A DNA stretch of 64,000 nucleotides from Thermocatellispora tengchongensis (GTDB lineage Bacteria; Actinomycetota; Actinomycetes; Streptosporangiales; Streptosporangiaceae): contig NZ_JACHGN010000001.1 of the NCBI RefSeq assembly GCF_014202315.1, positions 581,757 through 645,756 of the forward strand. Direction: 5' to 3'. The notes under the pieces were generated by a model. That model ran no database searches. It saw only the letters and a list, made by a program, of their open reading frames with translations, and was not told where the DNA came from. Made by a program: the position numbers and the translations under genes. Of this stretch, positions 33,781 through 41,949 are shown in pieces (position 1 is the stretch's first letter; each line of letters opens with the position of its first letter).

Positions 33781-34715
33781 GCCACGGACGGGCGCAGCGA
33801 CGGCACCGGGGCCGGCACGCTCATGCCGCGCTCGGTCCACAGCTCCCGCATCCGGTCGGGGTAGTCGGTCACGACCCCCGACACGCCCAGGTCCAGCAGC
33901 CGCGCCGCGTCCTCGGCGCGGTTGACCGTCCACGGCACCACCGGCAGCCCGGCGCGGCCCGCCGCCGCCATGAACGCCTCGTCCACCAGGACGTACTCGG
34001 GCGAGACCGTCGTGCCGCCCGCCGCGGCGGCGGCGGCCGGGACGTCGCCGCCGAAGTCGGCCAGGTCGAGCCCGTCGAGCCAGGCGGGCGCCATCGTGTC
34101 GCGCTCGATCAGCGCGAACCGCGGCACCTGCGGCGCCAGCTTCGCCGCCGCGCGCAGGATCCGCCAGTCGAAGCTGAGGATCGCCGCCCCGCCCAGCCGG
34201 TGGTGCCGCTCCAGCTCGGTCAGCACCAGCTCGGTGAACATCTCGGGGTCGGGGGTCAGCTTCGGCCGCGTGGGGTCGGACTTCAGCTCCACGTGCAGCC
34301 GCACGCCGTCGGCGTCGTACGCGCCGACCAGGCCGAGCACCGCGCCGAACGTCGGCATCCGGGTGTCGGGGATCGGCACCTGCGTGAGCGCGAACGGGTC
34401 GTCGGCGTGGCGCGGCAGCCGCACGCCGCAGTCGAGCGTGCGCAACTGCGCCAGGGTCAGGGAGTTGATCGGCCGCCCCACGTAGGGGAACTGGGGGTCG
34501 GCCACGTACGCCGGACGCGTGTCGGCGCTGGTCACGGAGGAGACGGTCAGGTCGTGGGTCAGCACGAGCCGCCGGTCGGCGGTGAGGGCGAGGTCGAACT
34601 CCAGAGCATCGACGCCTATCTGAAGCGCGTGCAGCAGCCCGGGAAGAGTGTTCTCCGGGCGCAGCCCTCGGGCCCCGCGGTGTCCATGGATCTCGGCATG
34701 CACACCTGGGACCAT
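33774..34715 (-). CDS. Glycerophosphodiester phosphodiesterase
   Basis: A 313-aa GDPD-family TIM-barrel enzyme from the ATG at 34715, with a GTG at 34757 as alternative. Catalytic motifs: EIHGHRGARGLRPENT (HRG), DALEFDLALTADRRLVLTHD (E-x-D and H) and HVELKSD. It hydrolyses glycerophosphodiesters to glycerol-3-phosphate and an alcohol. No signal peptide is visible. It follows the dioxygenase gene on the same strand with about 55 bp between them. Confidence 0.9.
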   Translation of the reverse strand: MVPGVHAEIHGHRGARGLRPENTLPGLLHALQIGVDALEFDLALTADRRLVLTHDLTVSSVTSADTRPAYVADPQFPYVGRPINSLTLAQLRTLDCGVRLPRHADDPFALTQVPIPDTRMPTFGAVLGLVGAYDADGVRLHVELKSDPTRPKLTPDPEMFTELVLTELERHHRLGGAAILSFDWRILRAAAKLAPQVPRFALIERDTMAPAWLDGLDLADFGGDVPAAAAAAGGTTVSPEYVLVDEAFMAAAGRAGLPVVPWTVNRAEDAARLLDLGVSGVVTDYPDRMRELWTERGMSVPAPVPSLRPSVAV

Positions 34716-34770
34716 ACCGCCGCCGTGTCCGTATTCCGCGGCATGAGGCCGCGCCACGCCGCCCGGCCGC

Positions 34771-35487
34771 TCAGGCGAGCGCCCGCGCCAGCGCCGTATC
34801 GGCCGCCGGGTCCAGGGGCCCGGCCAGCATGAACGGCATCTGCGCCATGAACCGGGGCCGTTCGCCCAGGTGCTCCTGAGCCGCGTGCACGGTCAACGGA
34901 TGCACCAGGTACGCGTCGCCCGGCGAGCCGGTCGCGAGCGCCACCGGCCGGTCGCGGCTCGCCTCCTCCACCAGCGCGCCGGCGCGGATGAAGTCGTGCA
35001 CCTCATCGCCCAGCGCGCGTACGCTGTCGCGCTGCGAGCCCACCCTGATCCGGGTCGGCGCGTCCCGCTCGCCCACCTCCGAGAACAGCATCAGCACCAG
35101 CAGCGTGTGCGAGCGGGCGGTCACCCCCCAGCCGCTCCCGTCGGCCAGCGGCACGTTGGCGTCGAGGTGCCAGCCCCGGTCGTCGGCCGGCGGCACGCGC
35201 GGGAACCGGATCGGGATGTTGCCCGCCGCGAACCGCGGCTGCCACCCGCCCTTCCCGCACACCGCGTCCAGCCCCTCGGCCAGCACGGGCGAGCGTAGCA
35301 GCTCCCCGAACGGCCCCTGCCCGGTCAGGTCCTGCGCCCACACCACCGGCTCGCGCCAGCCCTCGGGCCGGTCGGGCGACAGGCCGATCTGCTCCCACAG
35401 CAGCGCCTGCGCCGCCTCGCCCTGCTCACGCGAGCCGATCGTCAGCTTCACGAACCCGTCGCGTGCGAAATCCTGGGAAATGCCCAC
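34771..35487 (-). CDS. Phytanoyl-CoA dioxygenase (PhyH)-like Fe(II)/2OG oxygenase
   Basis: A 238-aa double-stranded beta-helix oxygenase. GWHLDANVPL supplies the HxD of the facial triad, and LVHPLTVHAAQEHLG the distal histidine, followed by an arginine (RPRFMAQMPF) for 2-oxoglutarate binding. The substrate is unknown. It lies 14 bp downstream of purA on the same strand, so it could be transcribed with it. Confidence 0.82.
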   Translation of the reverse strand: MGISQDFARDGFVKLTIGSREQGEAAQALLWEQIGLSPDRPEGWREPVVWAQDLTGQGPFGELLRSPVLAEGLDAVCGKGGWQPRFAAGNIPIRFPRVPPADDRGWHLDANVPLADGSGWGVTARSHTLLVLMLFSEVGERDAPTRIRVGSQRDSVRALGDEVHDFIRAGALVEEASRDRPVALATGSPGDAYLVHPLTVHAAQEHLGERPRFMAQMPFMLAGPLDPAADTALARALA

Positions 35488-35501
35488 GACGTCCGATCAT
35501 G

Positions 35502-36785
35502 TCAGATGAGCGGCCGAAGCTGCAGGGTTTGCGTACGCCCCGGGCCCACGCCGATCGCCGACACCGGCGCCCCGGCCAGCTCCTCCAGCCTGCGCACGTA
35601 CGCCTGCGCGTTCGGCGGCAGGTCCTCGAAGGACTTGGCCTCGGAGATGTCCTCCTTCCAGCCCGGCATCTCCTCGTAGACCGGCTTGGCGTGGTGGAAC
35701 TCCGTCTGCGTCATCGGCACCTCCTCGTGGCGGGTGCCGTCCACGTCGTAGGCGACGCACACCGGGATGCGCTCCAGGCCGGACAGCGTGTCCAGCTTGG
35801 TGAGGAAGAAGTCGGTCACGCCGTTGATCCGCACCGCGTACCGGGCGATCACCGCGTCGAACCAGCCGCAGCGCCGGTCGCGCCCGGTCGTGGTGCCGTA
35901 CTCGTGGCCGGTACGGCGCAGCCACTCGCCCATCTCGTCCAGCAGCTCGGTCGGGAACGGCCCCGACCCGACCCGGGTCGTGTACGCCTTGAGGATCGCG
36001 ATCACCTTGGTCAGCCGCGTCGGCGGGATGCCCGACCCCGCGCACGCGCCGCCCGCGGTCGGCGAGGAGGAGGTCACGAACGGGTACGTGCCGTGGTCGA
36101 TGTCCAGCAGATTCCCCTGGCCGCCCTCCAGCAGCACCACCTTGCCGTCGTCGAGGGCCTGCGACAGCACCAGCGAGGTGTCGGCGATGAACGGCTTGAG
36201 CCGCTCGGCGTAGCCCAGGTACTCCTCCAGCACCTTGCCGGGCTCGATCCCCCTGCGGTTGTAGACCTTGGTCAGGACCTGGTTCTTCTCGTGCAGCGCG
36301 ACCTCGATCTTCTTGCTGAGGATGCCCGGGTCGAGCAGGTCCTGCACCCGCACGCCCATCCGCGCGATCTTGTCGCCGTACGCCGGCCCGATGCCGCGCC
36401 CCGTGGTCCCGATCCGCGCCTTGCCCAGGAACCGCTCGGTCACCTTGTCCAGCGCCTTGTGGTGCGGCATGATCAGGTGCGCGTTGGCCGAGATGAGCAG
36501 CCTGTCGCAGGAGATCCCCCGGGCCTGCAGGCCGTCGATCTCCGACAGCAGCACCCCCGGGTCGATGACGACCCCGTTCCCGATGACCGGCACGACCTCC
36601 GGCGAGAGCACCCCCGTAGGCAGCAGGTGCAGCGCGTACCGCTGGTCGCCGATCACGACCGTGTGCCCCGCGTTGTTTCCGCCCTGGTAGCGGACCACGT
36701 AGTCCACGGACTCGCCGAGCAGGTCCGTGGCCTTACCCTTGCCCTCATCGCCCCACTGAGCACCCAAGAGAACGACAGCCGGCAT
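35502..36785 (-). CDS. purA: Adenylosuccinate synthetase
   Basis: A 427-aa GTP-dependent enzyme that converts IMP and aspartate to adenylosuccinate. Signatures: [11 protein letters not shown] at residues 8-18, [42 protein letters not shown] and [14 protein letters not shown]. The ATG at 36785 has GGGAGAG upstream; an in-frame extension crosses the leader hairpin and is not coding. It probably starts a unit with the dioxygenase and GDPD genes. Confidence 0.96.
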   Translation of the reverse strand: MPAVVLLGAQWGDEGKGKATDLLGESVDYVVRYQGGNNAGHTVVIGDQRYALHLLPTGVLSPEVVPVIGNGVVIDPGVLLSEIDGLQARGISCDRLLISANAHLIMPHHKALDKVTERFLGKARIGTTGRGIGPAYGDKIARMGVRVQDLLDPGILSKKIEVALHEKNQVLTKVYNRRGIEPGKVLEEYLGYAERLKPFIADTSLVLSQALDDGKVVLLEGGQGNLLDIDHGTYPFVTSSSPTAGGACAGSGIPPTRLTKVIAILKAYTTRVGSGPFPTELLDEMGEWLRRTGHEYGTTTGRDRRCGWFDAVIARYAVRINGVTDFFLTKLDTLSGLERIPVCVAYDVDGTRHEEVPMTQTEFHHAKPVYEEMPGWKEDISEAKSFEDLPPNAQAYVRRLEELAGAPVSAIGVGPGRTQTLQLRPLI

Positions 36786-36812
36786 CGCAAACTCTCCCAA
36801 CACAAAACGAAA

Positions 36813-36836
36813 CCCCTGACGCAAGGGCGTAAGGGG
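36813..36836 (-). terminator. Terminator-like hairpin in the purA leader (possible attenuator)
   Basis: CCCCT-g-ACGC-aagg-GCGT-a-AGGGG folds into a two-part stem. Read on the minus strand it is followed by TTTCGTTTTGTGTTGGG and then, 27 bases after the stem, the purA start codon. A U-rich stretch after a stem inside a leader suggests attenuation. Confidence 0.4.
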
Positions 36837-36866
36837 CTCTTGCATCCGAACTCTACCCTGCTTACG

Positions 36867-36975
36867 GCGCGTGCTCCGCACGCGCGGCTTGGGCGCCTTT
36901 CAGGTCGCGTCTTCCCTCGTCACTCCGGTCGCTTCGCTCCCTGCGCTCCTCCTCCAGACACGACCGCGCCCAAGC
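36867..36975. repeat. Structured repeat, unit 1
   Basis: A small hairpin GCGCGTGC-tcc-GCACGCGC (36867-36885) is followed by an 89-bp element bounded by the complementary ends GCTTGGGCGC (36887-36896) and GCGCCCAAGC (36966-36975). Inner arms GGTCGCGTCT / AGACACGACC can extend the stem. Confidence 0.75.
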
Positions 36976-36984
36976 GCGCTCATG

Positions 36985-37095
36985 GCGATTGCTTCGCAAT
37001 ACGCGGGCTTGGGCGCCTTTCAGGTCGCGTCTTCCCTCGTCGCTTCGGTCGCTTCGCTCCCTGCGCTCCTCCTCCAGACACGACCGCGCCCAAGC
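36985..37095. repeat. Structured repeat, unit 2
   Basis: A small hairpin GCGATTGC-ttc-GCAATaCGC, then the same 89-bp element (37007-37095) differing at only a few positions. The two large elements are exactly 120 bp apart. Confidence 0.75.
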
Positions 37096-37170
37096 CGACC
37101 TACCACCCGATCGCGCGGTTCACACGTGGCGCCCGGTGATCCGCGAGTGGAATGCCCGTGGAAGATGGGG

Positions 37171-37200
37171 GCGGCCCGGGTCGGGGTGACGCCGGGCCGC
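37171..37200 (-). terminator. Terminator of the DUF3151 gene
   Basis: GCGGCCCGG (37171-37179) and CCGGGCCGC (37192-37200) form a perfect 9-bp stem 5 bp after the DUF3151 stop codon. Confidence 0.65.
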
Positions 37201-37204
37201 GGGG

Positions 37205-37618
37205 TCAGTTGTTGAGTTCGGCGGCGGCCGTGGGGCTGGAGTCCTTGAGGAACTGCAGGCAGCGTTCGGCCTCGTCCTTCTCGCCGATCGCCTGGGCGGC
37301 GCGGGCGAGGGCGTACAGGCAGCGGAGGAAGCCGCGGTTGGGCTCGTGCTCCCAGGGGATCGGGCCGTGGCCCTTCCAGCCGGCGCGGCGCAACTGGTCC
37401 AGGCCGCGGTGGTAGCCCGTGCGGGCGAACGCGTAGGAGGTCACGGCGTGGCCGTTGGCGAAGTACTCGTCGGCGAGGGTGGCCCAGGCGGCGGAGTACG
37501 CGGGGAAGCGGGCGGCCACGTCGGAGGCCTTGGCGCCTGACTCCAGAGCCTCCCTCGCCTCGGTCGAGTCGGGAAGGTAGGTCGGAGGCGGCCCGGCCAG
37601 AAGGTTCTCGTGCGTCAT
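37205..37618 (-). CDS. DUF3151 family protein
   Basis: A 137-aa protein from the ATG at 37618 (GTG at 37624 is possible). It has the conserved features of the actinobacterial DUF3151 family: SGAKASDVAARFPAYSAAWATLAD, YAFARTGYHRGLDQLRRAGWKGHGPIPWEHEPNRGFLRCL, then KDEAERCLQFLKDSSPTA. The helical layout is reminiscent of TPR-like repeats. It lies upstream of purA on the same strand. The function is unknown. Confidence 0.88.
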   Translation of the reverse strand: MTHENLLAGPPPTYLPDSTEAREALESGAKASDVAARFPAYSAAWATLADEYFANGHAVTSYAFARTGYHRGLDQLRRAGWKGHGPIPWEHEPNRGFLRCLYALARAAQAIGEKDEAERCLQFLKDSSPTAAAELNN

Positions 37619-37710
37619 GAACACAGTCTTACCCGTGTGAGGCGATCTGAGGACGGGGCGGCGGGGCCGAGATACGCTGACATTTCTCGGGACGGGGAGG
37701 AACGCTGATC

Positions 37711-38520
37711 TTGGGGGCCGGGCGGTTGGCGGGCGTGCTGGCGGCTCTGGTCCTCGTGGCCGGGTGCGCCGCCGAGCGTCCCGGGCCCGAGCCGGCGCGT
37801 CCCACGGCCGAGCGTCCCACGGCCGAGCGTCCCGTCGTGGTGCTCACCTTCGACGACGGGCTGGCCCGGCAGGTGGTGGCGGGGGAGCTGCTGCGCGAGC
37901 ACGGGCTGCGGGCGACCTTCTTCGTCTCCAGCGGGGTGCTCGGGCGCGAGGGGCGGCTGAGCGTGGCGCAGGTGCGGGCGCTCGCGCGCGACGGGCACGA
38001 GATCGGGGGGCACACGCTGACCCACGCCCGGCTGGGGGAGCTGCCGCCGGAGCGGCAGGAGCAGGAGATCTGCGCCGATCGGCGGGCGCTGGTGGCGATG
38101 GGGTTCGAGGTGCGGGCGCTGGCCTACCCGTACGGGTCCTTCGACGCGCACACCGCGGGCATCGCCGCGAGGTGCGGCTACGCCGGGGCCCGGGGCTCGG
38201 GCCGGTCCGGTGGCGGGCCGTTCCAGGTCGCGACCGCGCCCGCCGTCGTGCGCGGGACCGGCCTGGAGGCGTTGCGCGGGTACGTGACCGGGGCCGAGCG
38301 GCGCGGCGACGCCGTCGTGGTGCTGGTGTTCCACGACGTGTGCGCGCGGTGCGGCGAGTACGCCGTCGATCCCGGCGTTCTGGACTCCTTCCTGGGCTGG
38401 CTGGCGGAGCGGGGCACGCCCGTGCGCACGTTCAGCGACGCTCTGGCCGCCGCGGGAACGGCAGGCGGCGGCGCCGCGGTCGCGACGCCGACAGGCGCAC
38501 GCGCTCCAGCTCGTCGGTGA
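37711..38520 (+). CDS. Polysaccharide deacetylase lipoprotein (CE4)
   Basis: A 269-aa protein with a TTG start at 37711 and GGGGAGGAA upstream. The lipobox VLVAGC lies near residue 19. The CE4 core follows: TFDDG with the catalytic and metal aspartates, GGHTLTHARL with the two metal histidines, YPYGSFD as motif 3, and VLVFHDV toward the end. It should deacetylate N-acetylated glycans such as peptidoglycan outside the membrane. Its last 89 bp overlap the convergent glycosyltransferase gene, so its low-complexity tail (AGGGAAVATPTGARAPARR) may not be functional. Confidence 0.88.
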   Translation: MGAGRLAGVLAALVLVAGCAAERPGPEPARPTAERPTAERPVVVLTFDDGLARQVVAGELLREHGLRATFFVSSGVLGREGRLSVAQVRALARDGHEIGGHTLTHARLGELPPERQEQEICADRRALVAMGFEVRALAYPYGSFDAHTAGIAARCGYAGARGSGRSGGGPFQVATAPAVVRGTGLEALRGYVTGAERRGDAVVVLVFHDVCARCGEYAVDPGVLDSFLGWLAERGTPVRTFSDALAAAGTAGGGAAVATPTGARAPARR

Positions 38521-40036
38521 GCTGGGCGATCCGGCGTTCCAGCCGGGCGTTCTCCTCGCGGAGTCGCACCACCTCCTGGCCGGGTTTGCCGCTCGGCGCG
38601 GGCCTGGCCGGCTGCTGGGCCTTCGGCTCGGGGGCTTCGGCGGCGGGCAGCCAGCCCCAGGTCGCGCCGTCCACCCAGTACGTGCCCGCCACGTCCTCCA
38701 CCGCGTCGTCCAGCGGCTCGCCGGGGGCGGCGACGAGCCGGGCCCGCGCGTACGCCCCCGTGTGCTCCAGCCGGGCCGTGACCACGACGTCGGTCTCGTC
38801 CAGGGCCACGCTGATCAGGCCGTAGCCCTGGTCGGCGGCCAGGGCGACCATGCGGCGCAGGCTGTCGGGGCCCGGCACCCAGCCGGGCGGGCAGGTCAGC
38901 CGGTACGGCGTGGGGGCCGCCGACTCGGGTAGCCGTTCCACGTAGCGCACCCGGCCGTCGTGGCGGTACAGGCCGTGGACGAGCAGCAGGTCCAGGTTCG
39001 GGCTGTACTGCGGCGACCGGCGGTCCTCGGCCAGCGTGCTCCACGGGCCCACCAGCGTGACCTGGAGGTCGTGCAGCGAGCCGGCCAGCACGCCGTCCAC
39101 CGTGGCGCGGGTGTCCTCGTAGCTCGCGCCCGTGGCGTCCACCACCACCTCGACGTACGGCACCAGGTACTGTCGCTTGGGGTGGGTGCGCTGCCAGCGC
39201 ATGTGCGCCACCCGGTCGGGCACGAACACCCGGTTGTACCGGCTCACCCTGTCGCCGTCGCGCATCATCATGGAGCGGCCGAGGTGCCAGCTCCGAGCCT
39301 GGGGCTCCAGGACGAAGGCCGCGCCGTGCTGGGCGAGGCGGTAGCCCAGCTCGGTGTCCTCGCCGAGCACCAGCTCGGTCTGCAGCGGGCCCGTCTCGCG
39401 CAGCAGCCGGGCGTTGACCGAGGCCGCGTTGGTGACGTGCACCCGGTAGGCGGTGTCCTTGGCCGCGCGCAGGCCGTCGGTGCGCTCGGCCAGGTCCACG
39501 ATCCACTGGTGCGGCTCGCTGGCCTCCAGGTCGAACAGCTTCTCGCCGGCGCCCGCCGACACCGCCGCGTACACCTCGGCCGGCGCGGGCCAGTCCTCCT
39601 CGACGTAGCGGACGTACCCCATGACCACCAGGTAGCCGGCCAGGTGGTGCCAGCGCATGTGCGCCTCCACCTCGTCGTGGTGGGTGACCATGTCGGCGTC
39701 CAGCCAGTGCACCACGTCGCCGTCGGCGACCTCCAGGCCCACGTTCCGGGCGTTCGCGCGCCCGCGCGAGCCCTCCTCGGTGCGCAGCAGCCGCGTACGC
39801 TCCGGCGCGATCTCCGGCAGCCGCAGCGGCGGCGCGGTGCCGTCGTCGATGACGATCACTTCGAGCAGGTGGGACGGGTAGCTCTGCCCGGCCAGGGCCG
39901 CCAGCGTCAGGTCCAGTTTGTCCTGATGCCCGTACGCCGCGATGATCACGCTCACGGTCAGGCGCGGGCGCCAGGCGCCCAGCTCGGGCGGGGTGAGCAC
40001 GGAGTAGTCGTTGTGCCGGATGCGGGGGGCTTTCAT
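38432..40036 (-). CDS. Family 2 glycosyltransferase with coiled-coil tail
   Basis: A 534-aa GT-A enzyme. RLTVSVIIAAYGHQDKLDLTLAALAGQ opens the nucleotide-binding fold, EVIVIDDGT follows, and VVHWLDADMVTHH supplies the DxD metal motif; GEDTELGYRL resembles the ED acceptor-side motif. The C-terminal ~60 residues form a coiled coil (VRLREENARLERRIAQLTDELERV) and an Arg-rich tail that may bind membrane or a partner. ATG at 40036 overlaps the upstream stop as ATGA. It is the last gene of a three-gene cassette. Confidence 0.87.
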   Translation of the reverse strand: MKAPRIRHNDYSVLTPPELGAWRPRLTVSVIIAAYGHQDKLDLTLAALAGQSYPSHLLEVIVIDDGTAPPLRLPEIAPERTRLLRTEEGSRGRANARNVGLEVADGDVVHWLDADMVTHHDEVEAHMRWHHLAGYLVVMGYVRYVEEDWPAPAEVYAAVSAGAGEKLFDLEASEPHQWIVDLAERTDGLRAAKDTAYRVHVTNAASVNARLLRETGPLQTELVLGEDTELGYRLAQHGAAFVLEPQARSWHLGRSMMMRDGDRVSRYNRVFVPDRVAHMRWQRTHPKRQYLVPYVEVVVDATGASYEDTRATVDGVLAGSLHDLQVTLVGPWSTLAEDRRSPQYSPNLDLLLVHGLYRHDGRVRYVERLPESAAPTPYRLTCPPGWVPGPDSLRRMVALAADQGYGLISVALDETDVVVTARLEHTGAYARARLVAAPGEPLDDAVEDVAGTYWVDGATWGWLPAAEAPEPKAQQPARPAPSGKPGQEVVRLREENARLERRIAQLTDELERVRLSASRPRRRRLPFPRRPERR

Positions 40037-41949
40037 GGTCGGTGCTCCATAAGGCGGCTGGGGCGGAAGCCCCGCCACTGGTCCTTGGCCCGGTGCAGGA
40101 AGTACCCGACCGGTTCCTGCCAGGTGTGCTTGCCTCTGGCCGCGCGCCGGGCCATGAAGCCCAGGCCGTGGGTCCGGTAGATGCACCCTCCGGCGCGCAG
40201 GAGGGACTGGAACAGCTCGATGTCCACCGAGCGGGGGATCGGGCGGAAGCCGCCGAGGGCGGCCAGGGTCTCGCGGGCGATCAGGAAGGTGCCGCCGGCC
40301 ACGTGGTCGGACATCGTCTCGCTGGTCCAGCGGCGGCGGATCGTGACGTTGATCTGCTCCAGGTAGAAGAACTCCGACGCGGCCCCGACCAGGTCGGCGC
40401 CGGAGTAGCCGCGGGCGAGCAGGAGGTCGGCCAGGTGGTCGGGGCCGTACCAGTCGTCGTCGTCCCACTTCGTCACGTACGCGCCGGAGGCGCGGGCCAC
40501 GGCGGCGTTCAGCACCGCGCCGAACGGCATCTCGGCCGGGGCCTCCACCACGGTCAGGGGCCGGTCGAAGGCCGACACCGCGGCGGCCACGTCGGGGTCG
40601 CCGGCGGGCACGCCGTGCAGGGCGAGCACGACCTCCAGCTCCACGCCGCGCTGCCGGGCGATCTGGCCCAGCGCGAAGGCCACCAGGTCGCCGCGGCGGG
40701 TGCACATCACCACCGAGATCGTGGGCGGTCCGGGGACCGGCAGGCCGGCCGCGGCGGCGAAGGCGGTCCAGCGGGCGGTGGTGCCGTGGGCGCGCAGGGC
40801 GTGGCGGCGCATGCGCACGCTCAGCTCCTCGCGCCGCAGATCGTCGGCGACGTCGGCGTCCTCGCGGGCCAGCAGCGACAGCAGGTCCTCGCCCAGCGTC
40901 GCCGTGGCCCAGGCCGGGGGCGGGCTCGGGGCGATGAGCGGGACGCCGGCGGCGGCGAGCCCGGCCACCACCCGGGCGGCGGCGATCGGGCCGGTGTGGG
41001 CGGGGCGCCAGGACAGGCGCAGCGCGCGCAGCCTGCGCAGGCGGTCCACGTCGGTGTCGGTGACCAGGCCAGACTCGGGGAACGCGACCAGGTCGCGGCC
41101 GTCGAGCCGGGCGGTCCAGCGGCCGCCGGCGAGCACGATGTCGCCGATGCCCTTCGCGGGCGTGCGCAGGAACCCGCGCGGGTTGACCGAGCGCTCGTCC
41201 ACGGGAGGCACCTGGCCGGGGTCGAGGCGGGCCAGGCGCTCGTAGCCGCCGGGCGCCCCGATCGCGGTCCAGGTCGCGTGCTCCCAGGGCGGGCGGGCCA
41301 GGACGGGCACCCGCCGGTCCGGCCACTCCGCGTCCGGGAGCCGCAGGCCCAGCTCGGCCGACGGCACCCCGGACTTCTCCGGGGCGCCGCCGCAGGACGC
41401 GTCGGGGTCGCCGGGCCACCAGTCGGCCAGCGCCGGGTCTCCCAGCGCGACGGCGGGCAGCGGGTGGGCGTTCAGGTGGAACCCGGTCATGCCGCGCGTG
41501 ATCGCCGCCGCCACGTCGCCCGCGGGCTGCTCCTTGGAGAACCGCGTGGTGATCAGCCAGCCGGACGCGCCGAGCCGGTGCACGCGGCACTCGCGCAACA
41601 CCCGCTGGCCGACCCCGCGCGACATGACGACCTGGGGCGTGTCGAACCAGGAGGGCGTCTCCAGGATCGCCACCATGACCCGGACGGCCGAGGGGAGCGC
41701 GCCGCGCAGCGAGACCAGCCGGCGCAGGTCGGTGGGCGTACGGGCGAGCAGGGCGACCCCGGCCGGGTCGGGCACCGGCCACGGCCCCGCCGAGACGCGC
41801 TCGATGTCCACCGCGTGCACGCTCGCCGGGCCGAGCAGCGCCGCGACCACCTCGTCCGGGTCCTCCAGGCCGGCGCAGGCCGCGGCCACCTTGGCACCCG
41901 CCTTGACGAACAGGAGGTCGCCCGGCGGTCGGAGTGCCTTGGCGGTCAC
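40033..41949 (-). CDS. Large protein with C-terminal family 2 glycosyltransferase domain
   Basis: A 638-aa protein from the GTG at 41949, overlapping the methyltransferase stop as GTGA. The first ~380 residues have no domain I can name; the centre looks like a nucleotide-sugar or sugar-recognition region (WWPGDPDASCGGAPE). The C-terminal ~240 residues are a GT2 domain: TISVVMCTRRGDLVAFALGQIARQ, then YVTKWDDDDWYGPDHLADLL with the metal-binding acidic cluster. It is probably involved in envelope polysaccharide or glycoprotein decoration with its two neighbours. Confidence 0.8.
   Translation of the reverse strand: MTAKALRPPGDLLFVKAGAKVAAACAGLEDPDEVVAALLGPASVHAVDIERVSAGPWPVPDPAGVALLARTPTDLRRLVSLRGALPSAVRVMVAILETPSWFDTPQVVMSRGVGQRVLRECRVHRLGASGWLITTRFSKEQPAGDVAAAITRGMTGFHLNAHPLPAVALGDPALADWWPGDPDASCGGAPEKSGVPSAELGLRLPDAEWPDRRVPVLARPPWEHATWTAIGAPGGYERLARLDPGQVPPVDERSVNPRGFLRTPAKGIGDIVLAGGRWTARLDGRDLVAFPESGLVTDTDVDRLRRLRALRLSWRPAHTGPIAAARVVAGLAAAGVPLIAPSPPPAWATATLGEDLLSLLAREDADVADDLRREELSVRMRRHALRAHGTTARWTAFAAAAGLPVPGPPTISVVMCTRRGDLVAFALGQIARQRGVELEVVLALHGVPAGDPDVAAAVSAFDRPLTVVEAPAEMPFGAVLNAAVARASGAYVTKWDDDDWYGPDHLADLLLARGYSGADLVGAASEFFYLEQINVTIRRRWTSETMSDHVAGGTFLIARETLAALGGFRPIPRSVDIELFQSLLRAGGCIYRTHGLGFMARRAARGKHTWQEPVGYFLHRAKDQWRGFRPSRLMEHRP

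Larger units (their letters stand above)
36786..37204. other. purA upstream region with structured repeats
   Basis: No gene. It contains a hairpin close to purA (36813-36836), two tandem structured repeats (36867-36975 and 36985-37095), and the terminator of the DUF3151 gene (37171-37200). Confidence 0.6.

Noticed and set aside
36867-37095. Structured repeats considered as tRNA or insertion-sequence ends
   Set aside because: No cloverleaf or CCA, and no transposase. The complementary ends enclose only 89 bp.
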